Shown: positions 33,650-43,290 of the stretch, piece by piece
How positions within the stretch are numbered: position 1 is the stretch's first letter
Layout of the letters: the number at the start of each line of letters is the position of its first letter
Source of the DNA: Microbacterium azadirachtae
GTDB lineage: Bacteria; Actinomycetota; Actinomycetes; Actinomycetales; Microbacteriaceae
Direction of reading: 5' to 3'
Assembly (NCBI RefSeq): GCF_000956545.1
Contig: NZ_JYIT01000079.1
Span: forward strand, 1 to 64,000
Length of the DNA stretch: 64,000 nt
Made by a program: the position numbers and the translations under genes
The notes under the pieces: generated by a model
Databases searched by the model: none
What the model was told of the DNA's origin: nothing
The model's input: the letters and a program-made list of their open reading frames with translations, nothing else

Positions 33650-36072
33650 GCGACCGACACCGTCACCAGGCGGGCGTCGGCGGCGCCGACCGCGTGCACC
33701 TCGCCCGTCAGCACCACCGGGAGCGCCGCCGTGGCCGCTCCGGGAAGCGTCCGGCGCGCACGAGCGCGCTCATTCGAGATGGCCCCGCCGGTCACCCCGC
33801 CGAGCTCCGGCGCCGGGGCGGAGGCCTCGGCGTGGGCCGCGGCCCAGACGCGCACCTCCCCCGGCTCGACCACCCGGGTGAGCGTGCGATCGGAGAAGGC
33901 GAAGCGGGCGGCGGGCACGGTGAAGCGCAGCGTGCGGCGCTCCCCGGGATCGAGCTCGACGCGCGTATATCCGAGCAGCTGCGCCACCGGACGCGTGACG
34001 CTCGCCACGACGTCCCGCCCGTACAGCTGCACGACCTCGGCACCACGGGAGGCGCCGGTGTTCGCCACCGTCACGGTCGCGACGAGGTCGCCGTCGGTGC
34101 GGGCCTCGGCGGAGACGGCGAACCCCTCGTAGGCGAACGTCGTGTACGAGAGCCCGAAGCCGAACGGACGCAGCGGCGTCGGATCCGTCGACGTGACGTC
34201 CGAGGGGCCGCCGAGGATCGGGTGCAGGTAGCTGTACGGCTGCGCGCCCGCGGATCGCGGCAGGCTCACCGGCAGCCGCCCCGAGGGCGAGACGGCTCCG
34301 GTGAGCACGTCCGCGATCGCCGTGCCGCCCTCCTCGCCGGGGAAGAAGGCCTGCAGCACCGCACCGGGGCGGCCCTGGGCGCCGTCGAGCGCCCAGTCGA
34401 TCGCGTAGGGGCGGCCGGAGAGCACGACCATGACGACGGGGGTGCCGGTGGCCACGACCCGCTCGACGAGCTCGCGCTGGACGCCCGGGAGATCCAGCGA
34501 CTCCACGTCGTTGCCCTCGCCGACGGTCCCCCGCCCGAAGAGCCCCGCCTGGTCCCCGACGACGACGATCGCCACATCGGCGTCCGCGGCGGCGCGCTCG
34601 GCGTCGGCGAATCCGGCGCGGTCGTCGCCGTCGACCTCGGATCCGCGCACGTGCACGACCTCTGCCCCCGGGAGAGCGGCGGCCAGCGCCTCGCGCACGG
34701 TGGGCATCTCGATCCCCAGCTCGTGATCGGGGTGGTGCGCGAGCACGTGGTTCGCGAACGAGTAGCAGCCCTGCAGCGCCTCCGTGCGGTCGGCGTTGGG
34801 GCCGATGAGCGCGATGCGCCCCGCTGTCGCGGCCAGCGGCAGGACGCCGTCGTTCGACAGCAGCACGAGGGATTCCGCGGCCAGCCGCCGCGCGACGGAG
34901 CGGTGCCGCGGGGTGTCGAGGTCGACCGCGACCGGGGCGTCGTCCTCGAAGACGCCGGGCTCGAGGAGTCCGAGCTGCTCCTTCTGGGCGAGCACCCGGA
35001 TGACGGCGCGGTCGAGGTACGCCTCGTCGAGCGCACCGCTGCGCACCCGGCCCACCAGCGGCTCCAGATACGCGTCGCCGGAGGGCAGCTCCACGTCGAT
35101 CCCGGCCCGCAGCGCGAGCTCGGCGGCCGCGCCCCGGTCGGCGGCGATCGCGTGCATGACCTCCAGGAACGCGATGGCGAAGTAGTCGGCCACCACGACG
35201 CCGTCGAAGCCCAGACGCTGCCGGAGGAGCCCCGTCAGCAGGGCCGGATCCGACGCGACCGGCACACCGTCGATCTCGGCGTAGCTGTTCATGACGCTGC
35301 GGACGCCGCCGTCCCGGATCGCCATCTCGAACGGCGGCAGGAAGACGTCGGCCACCTCGCGCGGCCCCGCCGACACCGGGGCGTGGTTGCGCCCGGCGCG
35401 GGAGCCCGAGTACCCGAGGAAGTGCTTGAGCGTGGCGTGCACCCCGGCGGACTGCAGGCCCTGGACGTACGCCGTCCCCACCGTGCCCACGAGGTAGGGG
35501 TCCTCGCCGATGCACTCGTCCACGCGCCCCCAGCGGGGGTCGCGCACCACGTCGAGCACCGGGGCGAGCCCCTGGTGGATGCCGAGCGTGCGCATCGACT
35601 CCCCGATGAGCGCACCCATCTCGGCGACGAGCTCCGGGTCGAACGAGGCGCCCCACGCCAGCGGCGTCGGGAAGGTCGCGGCCTTCCATGCGGCGAGCCC
35701 GGTCAGGCACTCCTCGTGCACGAGAGCCGGGATCCCGAGTCGCGTCTCGCGCTTCAGCCGGCGCTGCTCCTCCCAGAGCCACGCGGCGCGCTGCGCAGGC
35801 TCGACGGGCCGGGTGCCGTAGACGCGCGTGAAGTGGCCGATGCCCTCGCGGGTGATCTCGGCGAGCGTGTCGTGGCGTCCCGCGGCCGCCATCTCGTGCT
35901 GCAGGGGCGCCACGACCTCTCCGCCCTGATCGAGCCAGTATCCGACGAGCTGCGCGGCCTTCTCCTCGAGCGTCATCTCTGCGAGCAGCTCCCCCACTCG
36001 GGGGGAGGCGATCGGGAAGGCCGGGATCTCCTCCGTCGCGGCGACGGTCTCCAGGGACGTGTCCGAAGTCAT
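33646..36072 (-). CDS. GH3 beta-xylosidase/beta-glucosidase
   Basis: 808 residues with three domains. The (beta/alpha)8 domain has AWGASFDPELVAEMG, VRDPRWGRVDECIGEDPYLVG and KHFLGYSGSRAGRNH (K216, H217), with the nucleophile D296 in FDGVVVADYFAIAF. Next come the alpha/beta sandwich (RIALIGPNADRTEALQGCYSF and EGNDVESLDLPGVQ) and a fibronectin-type C-terminal domain (PFGFGLSYTTFAYEG). The usual SDW after the nucleophile strand is ADY here, as in several xylosidase-type GH3s. It is cytoplasmic, without a signal peptide. Gene context with GH43 and xylose genes favours xylosidase activity. Confidence 0.94.
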   Translation of the reverse strand: MTSDTSLETVAATEEIPAFPIASPRVGELLAEMTLEEKAAQLVGYWLDQGGEVVAPLQHEMAAAGRHDTLAEITREGIGHFTRVYGTRPVEPAQRAAWLWEEQRRLKRETRLGIPALVHEECLTGLAAWKAATFPTPLAWGASFDPELVAEMGALIGESMRTLGIHQGLAPVLDVVRDPRWGRVDECIGEDPYLVGTVGTAYVQGLQSAGVHATLKHFLGYSGSRAGRNHAPVSAGPREVADVFLPPFEMAIRDGGVRSVMNSYAEIDGVPVASDPALLTGLLRQRLGFDGVVVADYFAIAFLEVMHAIAADRGAAAELALRAGIDVELPSGDAYLEPLVGRVRSGALDEAYLDRAVIRVLAQKEQLGLLEPGVFEDDAPVAVDLDTPRHRSVARRLAAESLVLLSNDGVLPLAATAGRIALIGPNADRTEALQGCYSFANHVLAHHPDHELGIEMPTVREALAAALPGAEVVHVRGSEVDGDDRAGFADAERAAADADVAIVVVGDQAGLFGRGTVGEGNDVESLDLPGVQRELVERVVATGTPVVMVVLSGRPYAIDWALDGAQGRPGAVLQAFFPGEEGGTAIADVLTGAVSPSGRLPVSLPRSAGAQPYSYLHPILGGPSDVTSTDPTPLRPFGFGLSYTTFAYEGFAVSAEARTDGDLVATVTVANTGASRGAEVVQLYGRDVVASVTRPVAQLLGYTRVELDPGERRTLRFTVPAARFAFSDRTLTRVVEPGEVRVWAAAHAEASAPAPELGGVTGGAISNERARARRTLPGAATAALPVVLTGEVHAVGAADARLVTVSVA

Positions 36073-36074
36073 GC

Positions 36075-36965
36075 TCAGCCCTTCACCGCGCCGGTCAGGC
36101 CGCCCACGATGCGGCGTTCGAAGAGGCTGAAGAAGATGAGCGCGGGCAGCATCGACAGCGAGGTGTAGGCGAGCACCCGGGCGGTGTCGACCGAGTACTG
36201 CGAGGAGAAGTTCTGCACGCCCAGCGGCAGGGTGAACAGGTTCGGATCGTTGAGGATGAACAGCGGCAGCATGTAGCCGTTCCAGGATCCGACGAACGCG
36301 AGGATGCCGACCGTCACGACGCCGGGCAGGCTGAGCGGGATCACCATCCGCCAGAAGAAGCCGAGACGGGAGGCCCCGTCGATCGCCGCCGCCTCCTCGA
36401 GCTCCTTCGGGATCGCCTTCAGGAACGGCACGAGGATGATGATCGTGCCGGGCAGCGCGAACGCGATCTGGGGCACGATGATCCCGGCCAGGCTGTTCAC
36501 CAGTCCGAGGTTGCGGATCAGCAGGTACAGCGGCGTGATCGCGACGGTGACGGGGAACATCAGCCCCGCGGCGAACAGCGAGTACATCACCGGCTTGGCG
36601 GCGTACTCGTACCGCGCGAGCACGTACGCCGCCATCACGCCGAGCAGCACCGCGCCGAGGGTCGTGCCGATCGCCACGATCGTCGAGTTGAGCAGGGCGG
36701 TCCAGAACTCGGATCCCGCGAGCACGTCGGAGTAGTTGGCGAACTGCCAGGGCGCCGGGAAGCCGGACGGGTCCTTCGTGATCTGCGAGTTCGTGCGGAA
36801 CCCGCCGATGATGATGTAGAGCACCGGCGTGATGCAGATCGTCACGAGCACGATCGCGATCAGGTACAGCCCGGGGCTCCCCCACGGGGCCTTCTCGGAA
36901 CGGCGTTCGCCGCGGCGGCCGCGCGGCTGCACGATCGCCGTGGTGCGGAGGGTGTCGGTGGTCAT
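36075..36965 (-). CDS. ABC sugar permease (MalG type), xyloside importer
   Basis: 296 residues, six helices. The EAA loop is ELEEAAAIDGASRLGFFWRMVIPLSLPG and the C-terminus FERRIVGGLTGAVKG is typical of MalG-type subunits. LYIIIGGFRTNSQITKDPSGFPAPWQFANY is the conserved first periplasmic region. It starts inside the stop of the partner permease gene and ends two bases before the GH3 start. It should carry xylo-oligosaccharides, judged from the two downstream xylosidase-type genes. Confidence 0.93.
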   Translation of the reverse strand: MTTDTLRTTAIVQPRGRRGERRSEKAPWGSPGLYLIAIVLVTICITPVLYIIIGGFRTNSQITKDPSGFPAPWQFANYSDVLAGSEFWTALLNSTIVAIGTTLGAVLLGVMAAYVLARYEYAAKPVMYSLFAAGLMFPVTVAITPLYLLIRNLGLVNSLAGIIVPQIAFALPGTIIILVPFLKAIPKELEEAAAIDGASRLGFFWRMVIPLSLPGVVTVGILAFVGSWNGYMLPLFILNDPNLFTLPLGVQNFSSQYSVDTARVLAYTSLSMLPALIFFSLFERRIVGGLTGAVKG

Positions 36966-37969
36966 CGTCGGGCCTTTCCGCTGTCGCCGGTCAGGGCGCC
37001 GTCGGTGTCGCGCCGCAGCACGAAGCGCTGGTAGATCAGGGCGACGACGAGCGTGATAAGGAAGAGCATCACGGCCACCGCGTTGCCGAAGCCGTAGCTG
37101 CCGGCCAGATGCCCGTTCTGGTACATGTAGGTCGCCATCGTCGAGGTGCCGGCCGTGGCGGAGATGTACTGACCCCAGATGATGTTGACGAGGTCGAACA
37201 GCTGCAGGGCGCCGATGATCGACAGGAATGCCCAGATCCGGATCGTCGGCCCCAGCAGCGGCACCGTGATGTTCCACTGGATCTTCCAGAACCCGGCGCC
37301 GTCGATCGCCGCCGCCTCGAAGAGCTCCTCCGGGATGGACTGCATCCCCGCGAGCATGAGGATGACCGCGAAGCCGATGTACTTCCACGTGATGATGATC
37401 ATCAGCGTCCACAGCGCGAGCTTCGGATCCGCGAGCCACGAGTGCTGCAGGAAGCCGAGCCCGAGCTTGCCGAGCAGCGAGTTGAGCGCTCCCGTGTCCT
37501 GCATCATCAGGTTCCAGCCCGTGCCGACGATGACCTCGGAGATCACGTACGGCACGAAGATCAGCACGCGGATCAGCGACCGCCCGCGGAACTTCTGGTT
37601 CAGCAGCAGGGCGAACAGGATCGCGATCGGCCCCTGCAGCACGAGCGAGAGCACGACGATCGCGAAATTGTGCACGACTGCATCGCGGAACGTGTGGTCC
37701 TGCCACATGTGGACGTAGTTGTCGAGGCCGACGAACTGCGTCGGCCAGCCGAAACCGTTCCACTTGAAGAAGCCGTAGACGGACGCCATCCCCACGGGGA
37801 GGATGACGAATCCGACGAACATCAGCAGGGCGGGTCCCGAGAGCAGCGCGATCTCACCGCGCTTGCGCCAGTCGGCGCGTGCTCGCCGCACCGGGGCCGG
37901 GGAGGCCCCGGTCCCGGTGCGGCGGCTGCTCTCAGGCACGGCCCCGGCCATCACCTGGGTGCCGGTCAT
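36962..37969 (-). CDS. ABC sugar permease (MalF type), xyloside importer
   Basis: 335 residues. A 35-residue Ala/Arg-rich cytoplasmic leader precedes six helices starting at LLSGPALLMFVGFVILPVGMASVYGFFKW. The EAA loop is EELFEAAAIDGAGFWKIQWNITVPLLGP. It follows the binding-protein gene by nine bases and overlaps its partner permease. There is no ATPase in the operon. Confidence 0.93.
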   Translation of the reverse strand: MTGTQVMAGAVPESSRRTGTGASPAPVRRARADWRKRGEIALLSGPALLMFVGFVILPVGMASVYGFFKWNGFGWPTQFVGLDNYVHMWQDHTFRDAVVHNFAIVVLSLVLQGPIAILFALLLNQKFRGRSLIRVLIFVPYVISEVIVGTGWNLMMQDTGALNSLLGKLGLGFLQHSWLADPKLALWTLMIIITWKYIGFAVILMLAGMQSIPEELFEAAAIDGAGFWKIQWNITVPLLGPTIRIWAFLSIIGALQLFDLVNIIWGQYISATAGTSTMATYMYQNGHLAGSYGFGNAVAVMLFLITLVVALIYQRFVLRRDTDGALTGDSGKARR

Positions 37970-37978
37970 CGCTCTCGC

Positions 37979-39271
37979 TCAGCCCCTCGCCGCAGCGTCG
38001 GTGATCTTCTGGATGAGCGTCTTCGGGTCGCCCTGGCCGGCGAGCATCTCGACGACGCCCGTGTTCAGCGCGTTGCCCACGTTCTGCCCGAGCGCCGTGT
38101 CGAGCCAGAGCGCCACGTAGGGCGCGTTGGCGTAGGCCTCCATCAGGGGCTTCAGCGAGGCGTTGTCGACGGCGCCCTTGGCGTCCTGGTTGGCCGGGAT
38201 GGTCTGGAACGCGTGGGCGTAATTCTCCTGCTGCGCCTTCGACGCGACGAAGTCGAGGAACTTCTCGCAGGACGACGGAGACTTGTCGGAGCAGGAGTAC
38301 CCGTCGACGCCGCCCATCATCGCGCCGGGCTCGCCCTTGCCCCCGGAGACCTCGGGGAACGGGAACCAGTCGAGGTCGGCCAGCGGCTTCTGATCCGGGG
38401 TCAGGCTCGCGATCACACCCGGATCCCAGGCGCCCATGAGCTCCATCGCCGCTTTGTGGTTGGCGACCAGACCGGCGGAGGAGTTCGCGCCCTGCTGGGC
38501 CGAGGTGGTGAGGAATCCCTCGTTGAACGGCTCGACCTGCGCGAACTTCTGCAGGTTGTCCGCCGCGGTCAGCCAGCAGCCGTCCTTGAAGTCCTTCTTG
38601 GTGGCGAGGTTCGTGATGAGGTCCTTGCCGCAGGCGCGCACCGCGAAGAAGTAGTACCAGTGCGCGGCCGGCCAGGCGTCCTTCGCCCCCAGCGCGATCG
38701 GGGCGATGCCGGCGGCCTTGAGCTTGACGATGGCCGCCTCGAGGTCGTCCATGGTCTTCGGCGTCTCGGTGATCCCCGCCTTGGCGAAGAGATCCTTGCT
38801 GTAGAAGAGGCCTCCCGGCAGCACCGCCATGGGCACGCCGTACAGCTTGCCGTCGACGGTGAACGCGCTCAGCGCCGCGTCTCCGATCGCCTTCTTGACG
38901 TCGGGATCGATCTTGTCGCTCAGGTCCTTGACCTTGCCCGCCGCCACGACGTCGGCGAGCTTGCTGCCGCCGCGCGCCATGAACACGTCGGGCATGTCGC
39001 CCGAGTTGACGGCGGTCTGCAGCTTGCCGTCCATGTCCTCGTTCTGGATCGAGGTGACCTTCACGGTGACGTCGGGGTTGGCCTTCTGGAACGCGGCGGC
39101 CGCGTCCGTCCAGAACTTCTTGCCGTCGCCGGTGGTCGAGTTCTGCCACACCGTCAGCGTCTGCTTGCCGCCGCCGTCGCCGCTGCCGGAACCTCCGGAG
39201 CAGCCGGTGAGGGCGATCGCCCCCACGGCTGCGAGCGCCACGGCGGCGGTCAGCACCTTGCGGATCTTCAT
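37979..39271 (-). CDS. ABC sugar-binding lipoprotein (xyloside importer)
   Basis: 430 residues. The signal peptide and lipobox are VLTAAVALAAVGAIALTGC, with Ser/Gly-rich residues after the cysteine. LTVWQNSTTGDGKKFWTDAAAAFQKANPDVTVKVTSIQNEDMDGKLQTAVNSGDMPDVF is the standard N-lobe of CUT1 binding proteins. Four cysteines (RACGKD, DGCWL, YSCSDK, SSCEKF) may form disulfides. GAGGAG lies nine bases before the ATG. It is the first gene of the importer/GH3/GH43 operon and is divergent from the LacI gene. Confidence 0.93.
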   Translation of the reverse strand: MKIRKVLTAAVALAAVGAIALTGCSGGSGSGDGGGKQTLTVWQNSTTGDGKKFWTDAAAAFQKANPDVTVKVTSIQNEDMDGKLQTAVNSGDMPDVFMARGGSKLADVVAAGKVKDLSDKIDPDVKKAIGDAALSAFTVDGKLYGVPMAVLPGGLFYSKDLFAKAGITETPKTMDDLEAAIVKLKAAGIAPIALGAKDAWPAAHWYYFFAVRACGKDLITNLATKKDFKDGCWLTAADNLQKFAQVEPFNEGFLTTSAQQGANSSAGLVANHKAAMELMGAWDPGVIASLTPDQKPLADLDWFPFPEVSGGKGEPGAMMGGVDGYSCSDKSPSSCEKFLDFVASKAQQENYAHAFQTIPANQDAKGAVDNASLKPLMEAYANAPYVALWLDTALGQNVGNALNTGVVEMLAGQGDPKTLIQKITDAAARG

Positions 39272-39418
39272 GCTGTGTTTCTCCTCATCGTCGAGTTCCA
39301 GCACCGCGTCGACAATTTGTTGCCGACTACAGCGAATGTGCCGTCGGCCTACTCTGACACTCGGATCCTGCGCATGTCAAACGATATCGATAACGTTTTC
39401 GCTCGGTATGTTGGAGCC
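39272..39418. promoter_or_regulatory. divergent promoter with LacI operator
   Basis: CGATAACGTTTTCG (39388-39401) is a LacI-type palindrome with one mismatched pair and central CG. It lies just before TATGTT (39407-39412), the -10 of the leaderless LacI gene, so autorepression is likely. On the other side, TTTGTTGCCGACTACAGCGAATG (39316-39338) shares TTCGCTG and CAACA with a site before xylA. Confidence 0.65.
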
Positions 39419-40414
39419 ATGAGCCGCCGCATCACGATTCACGACGTCGCCCACGCGGCGGGCGTCTCCGTCGCGACCGTCTCGAAGGCGATCAACGGTC
39501 GCGACGGCGTCTCGCCCACGACGCTCGAGCACGTGCAAGAGGTCGTGGCACGACTCGGATACGAGAGCTCCCTCGTCGCCACCTCCATGCGCCGGCGCAG
39601 GACCGACGTGATCGGCGTGCTCGTGGCCGAGTTCGAGCCCTTCGCCGTGCAGCTGCTGCAGGGGGTGTCGGCCGCGCTGCAGGGCACCCGGTTCGACGTG
39701 CTCGCCTATGCCGGGAGCGTGTCGGCGGGCGAGCACCTCGGCTGGGAGCGGCGGTCGCTGTCGCGCCTCGGCGGGACGCTCATCGACGGCGCCATCGTGG
39801 TCACCCCGACGACCATGCCCTCCGACGCGACCGTACCGCTCGTCGCGATCGACCCGCAGGCGGAGCCGGACGGCACGGCCTCGGTGAGCGTGCACAACGC
39901 CGAGGGCGCCTACGCCGCCACCACGCACCTGATCTCCCTGGGGCACCGCCGCATCGCGCATCTGCGCGGCCGCACCGATCTGGAGTCGGCCCACCAGCGC
40001 GAGGACGGCTACCGGCGCGCGCTCGACACCGCGGGGATCCCCTTCGACCCGGCGCTCGTCGTCGACGGCGGGTACCGCACCGCGAGCACGACCGGGGGCG
40101 CGCACGCCCTGCTGGATCTGGCCGCGCCGCCGACCGCGGTGTTCGCCGCGAACGACCAGTCCGCGATCGAGATGATCCGCGTCGCAGCCGCACGGGGCCT
40201 GAGCGTCCCCCAGGATCTGTCCGTGGTGGGCTTCGACGATGTGCCCGAGGCCGCGGCGCACATCCCGCAGCTGACGACCGTGCGCCAACCCCTCACCGAG
40301 ATGGGCGCCGAGGCCGTGCGCCTGCTGCTGGCGATGCTCGACGGCGCCCCGCGCGAGCACGTGCGGCTGCCGGCCGAGCTGATCGTGCGCGCCTCCACGG
40401 CCACCCCGCGCTGA
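39419..40414 (+). CDS. LacI family regulator of the xyloside operon
   Basis: 331 residues. The helix-turn-helix is ITIHDVAHAAGVSVATVSKAINGRDGVSPTTLEHVQEVVARLGYES (about 5-50). The ligand domain ends with VVGFDDVPEAAAHIPQLTTVRQPLTEMGAEAVRLLLAML. The TATGTT box six bases before ATG indicates a leaderless mRNA. It is divergent from the xyloside importer operon and 117 bases upstream of xylA, so it could control both; the ligand is probably xylose or a xylo-oligosaccharide. Confidence 0.9.
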   Translation: MSRRITIHDVAHAAGVSVATVSKAINGRDGVSPTTLEHVQEVVARLGYESSLVATSMRRRRTDVIGVLVAEFEPFAVQLLQGVSAALQGTRFDVLAYAGSVSAGEHLGWERRSLSRLGGTLIDGAIVVTPTTMPSDATVPLVAIDPQAEPDGTASVSVHNAEGAYAATTHLISLGHRRIAHLRGRTDLESAHQREDGYRRALDTAGIPFDPALVVDGGYRTASTTGGAHALLDLAAPPTAVFAANDQSAIEMIRVAAARGLSVPQDLSVVGFDDVPEAAAHIPQLTTVRQPLTEMGAEAVRLLLAMLDGAPREHVRLPAELIVRASTATPR

Positions 40415-40483
40415 CCCTCCTGCACCCCAGGAGCGCGCCGCGACCCCGCGCACGGGACGTTGCGCCGACCTGACCTCGCTGAT

Positions 40484-40502
40484 ATGTTCGCTGCTACAAC
40501 AT
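40484..40502. promoter_or_regulatory. putative sugar-regulator site before xylA
   Basis: ATGTTCGCTGCTACAACAT has 5-bp inverted arms (ATGTT 40484-40488, AACAT 40498-40502). It shares TTCGCTG and CAACA with a site before the xyloside importer. The ROK regulator is a candidate binder. The xylA start is 29 bases further on. Confidence 0.45.
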
Positions 40503-40531
40503 TTCACCGACGTCGCTGAAGGCGGTTCACC

Positions 40532-41722
40532 ATGTCACTCACCCCCACCCGCGAGGACAAGTTCTCGTTCGGTCTCTGGACCGTCGGATACAACGGCGCC
40601 GACCCGTTCGGCGGCCCGACCCGCCCGGCTCTGGACGTGGTCCACGTCGTCGAGAAGCTCGCGGAGCTCGGCGCCTACGGCCTGACGTTCCACGACGACG
40701 ACCTGTTCGCGTTCGGATCCACCGAGGCGGAGCGCCAGACGCAGATCGACCGTCTGAAGGGCGCGCTGGCCGACACCGGCCTCGTGGTGCCGATGGTGAC
40801 CACCAACCTGTTCAGCGCACCGGTCTTCAAGGACGGCGGCTTCACCTCGAACGACCGCGCCGTGCGCCGCTTCGCGCTGCGCAAGGTGCTGCGTCAGCTC
40901 GACCTCGGTGCCGAGCTGGGCGCCCAGACGTTCGTCATGTGGGGCGGCCGCGAGGGCGCGGAGTACGACTCCGCCAAGGACATCCGCGCCGCGCTGGAGC
41001 GCTACCGCGAGGCCGTGAACCTCCTCGGCGACTACGTGACCGACAAGGGCTACGACATCCGCTTCGCGATCGAGCCGAAGCCGAACGAGCCCCGCGGCGA
41101 CATCCTGCTCCCCACCCTCGGCCACGCCCTCGCGTTCATCGACTCGCTCGAGCGCCCCGAGCTCGTGGGCCTCAACCCCGAGGTCGGCCACGAGCAGATG
41201 GCGGGGCTCAACTTCGCCGCCGGCATCGCACAGGCGCTGTACCACGGCAAGCTCTTCCACATCGACCTGAACGGCCAGCGCGGGATCAAGTACGACCAGG
41301 ATCTCGTCTTCGGGCACGGCGATCTGCACAACGCCTTCGCGCTCGTGGACCTGCTCGAGAACGGCGGCCCCGGCGGGGTCCCCGCCTACGACGGCCCGAG
41401 GCACTTCGACTACAAGCCCTCCCGCACCGAGGACGAGACGGGCGTCTGGGACTCGGCGAGCGCGAACATGCGCACCTACCTGCTGCTGAAGGAGCGCGCC
41501 GCGGCCTTCCGCGCCGACCCGGAGGTGCAGGAGGCGCTCGCCGCCGCCCGCGTCGACGAGCTCTCCACGCCGACGCTGGCCGAGGGCGAGGGCTATACCG
41601 GGCTGCTGTCGGACGCGTCCGCCTACGAGGACTTCGACGCGAACGCCTACTTCGGCGCCCAGGGCTTCGGCTTCGTGCGCCTGCAGCAGCTCGCGACCGA
41701 GCACCTCCTCGGGGCCCGCTGA
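40532..41722 (+). CDS. xylA: xylose isomerase
   Basis: 396 residues, the class I actinobacterial size. [15 protein letters not shown] at the start and the active-site H54 in LTFHDDDLF match Streptomyces enzymes. The metal site is in [20 protein letters not shown] and [17 protein letters not shown], and [14 protein letters not shown] is the substrate-region motif. It converts D-xylose to D-xylulose in the cytoplasm. A weak GGCGG lies nine bases before the ATG. Followed by xylB after a 129-base gap with a strong stem-loop. Confidence 0.97.
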   Translation: MSLTPTREDKFSFGLWTVGYNGADPFGGPTRPALDVVHVVEKLAELGAYGLTFHDDDLFAFGSTEAERQTQIDRLKGALADTGLVVPMVTTNLFSAPVFKDGGFTSNDRAVRRFALRKVLRQLDLGAELGAQTFVMWGGREGAEYDSAKDIRAALERYREAVNLLGDYVTDKGYDIRFAIEPKPNEPRGDILLPTLGHALAFIDSLERPELVGLNPEVGHEQMAGLNFAAGIAQALYHGKLFHIDLNGQRGIKYDQDLVFGHGDLHNAFALVDLLENGGPGGVPAYDGPRHFDYKPSRTEDETGVWDSASANMRTYLLLKERAAAFRADPEVQEALAAARVDELSTPTLAEGEGYTGLLSDASAYEDFDANAYFGAQGFGFVRLQQLATEHLLGAR

Positions 41723-41734
41723 CACCCGCGCTCC

Positions 41735-41811
41735 CCCGGGCACCGAGACCCCCTCCGAGCGCCGAAACCCCCGCGCAGATGCGCTGCGCAGAGGGGGTCT
41801 CGGCGCCCGGG
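41735..41811 (+). other. strong stem-loop between xylA and xylB
   Basis: A 21-bp stem (41735-41755 with 41791-41811, one G-U pair) has a loop that itself folds (GCGCAG with CTGCGC). It could terminate or attenuate after xylA, so xylB may have lower or separate expression. It shares CCGAAACCCCCGC and CCCCCTCCGAGC exactly with the structure at 3849-3928. Confidence 0.75.
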
Positions 41812-41851
41812 AGGGGTCTCGACCCCTCGAACTCCACGGAAGGAAGCTGAC

Positions 41852-43159
41852 ATGACGCTGGTGATGGGCGTGGACTCGTCCACGCAGTCGTGCAAGGTCG
41901 TGGTGGTCGACACCGCGTCCGGATCCGTCGTGCGCACCGGGCGCGCAGCGCATCCGGACGGCACGGCGGTCGACCCCGAGGTGTGGTGGCGCGCGCTGAA
42001 CGCCGCGATCGCCGACGCGGGCGGCATGGACGACGTCGACGCCTGGTCGGTCGGCGGCCAGCAGCACGGGATGGTCGTGCTCGACGACTCCGGATCCGTG
42101 ATCCGCGACGCCCTGCTGTGGAACGACACCCGCTCGGCCGGCGCCGCGGAGGAGCTCATCGCGGAGTTCGGCGCCACCGCGCTCGCCGCGCGCACGGGTC
42201 TCGTGCCGGTCGCGTCGTTCACCATCACCAAGCTGCGCTGGCTGCGCGACGCGGAGCCGCAGAACGCGGCACGCGTGGCCGCCGTCGCGCTGCCGCACGA
42301 CTGGCTGACCTGGCGCCTGCGCGGCTACGGACCGGCCGGGGGCTCCGCGCGCGGACCGGTGCTGGACGAGCTCGTCACCGACCGCTCCGACGCCAGCGGC
42401 ACCGGCTACTGGAATCCGGCCGACGGCGGCTACGACCGCGAGCTGCTCACGGCGGCGCTCGGCCGCGACGCGGTCCTGCCGCGGGTGCTGGGTCCGGCCG
42501 AATCGGTCGCGGACGCGGCCAGCCGGCGCGTCGCCCCGGGCGCCGGGGACAACGCCGCGGCGGCGCTCGGCCTCGGCGCGGAGCCGGGCGACGTCGTCGT
42601 GTCGATCGGTACGTCGGGCACCGTGTGCGCGATCAGCCGCGCGCCCATCGCCGACCCGTCCGGCACCGTCGCGGGGTTCGCCGACGCGACCGGGCACTTC
42701 CTGCCGCTCGTCGCGACGTTGAACGCCGCGCGGGTGCTCGACGTCACCGCCGCCCTGCTGGGCGTCGGGCACGACGAGCTCAGCGACCTCGCACTGCACG
42801 CGCCGGCGGGCGCCGGCGGCCTCACCCTGCTGCCGTACTTCGAGGGCGAGCGCACCCCGAACCTCCCCGACGCGACCGCATCGCTGACCGGCATGACTCT
42901 GGCCTCGACCACGCGCGCCAACCTCGCGCGTGCCGCCGTGGAGGGGATGCTGCGCGGCCTCGGCGCCGGCCTCGACGCCCTCCGCGACCTCGGCATCCCC
43001 CTCGAGCGCGCCCTGCTCATCGGCGGGGGCGCGCAGTCCGAGGCGGTGCGCCGGATCGCGCCGGAGATCCTCGGCGTGCCGGTCGAGGTGCCGGCTCCGG
43101 GCGAGTACGTCGCCCTGGGGGCCGCCCGCCAGGCGGCGTCGGTCGTCGCGGGCCACTGA
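41852..43159 (+). CDS. xylB: xylulokinase
   Basis: 435 residues. FGGY-kinase motifs: [16 protein letters not shown] (D8, T11 phosphate-1), [11 protein letters not shown] (substrate), the catalytic base D233 in [25 protein letters not shown] and [26 protein letters not shown]. It phosphorylates D-xylulose to D-xylulose 5-phosphate, which meets the araD product in the pentose-phosphate pathway. GGAAGGAAG before the ATG is a good ribosome site. Shorter than E. coli XylB (484) but typical of actinobacterial forms. Confidence 0.95.
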   Translation: MTLVMGVDSSTQSCKVVVVDTASGSVVRTGRAAHPDGTAVDPEVWWRALNAAIADAGGMDDVDAWSVGGQQHGMVVLDDSGSVIRDALLWNDTRSAGAAEELIAEFGATALAARTGLVPVASFTITKLRWLRDAEPQNAARVAAVALPHDWLTWRLRGYGPAGGSARGPVLDELVTDRSDASGTGYWNPADGGYDRELLTAALGRDAVLPRVLGPAESVADAASRRVAPGAGDNAAAALGLGAEPGDVVVSIGTSGTVCAISRAPIADPSGTVAGFADATGHFLPLVATLNAARVLDVTAALLGVGHDELSDLALHAPAGAGGLTLLPYFEGERTPNLPDATASLTGMTLASTTRANLARAAVEGMLRGLGAGLDALRDLGIPLERALLIGGGAQSEAVRRIAPEILGVPVEVPAPGEYVALGAARQAASVVAGH

Positions 43160-43290
43160 CCGCGGACACTGCTGGCGGTGTCCCGGCGTCGCCTCCGGAG
43201 GCGCCGCCGGGGCATCCGCAACATCCGGGAAACACGGGATGCGTACACTCGGGGACGCCACAAGCACGCACTCCCCCGAAGGACCCACCC

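Noticed and set aside
33646-36885. Extension of the GH3 frame upstream to give a 1079-residue protein.
   Set aside because: The extra 270 residues overlap the permease gene in another frame and are Arg-rich. The ATG at 36072 gives the normal GH3 length.
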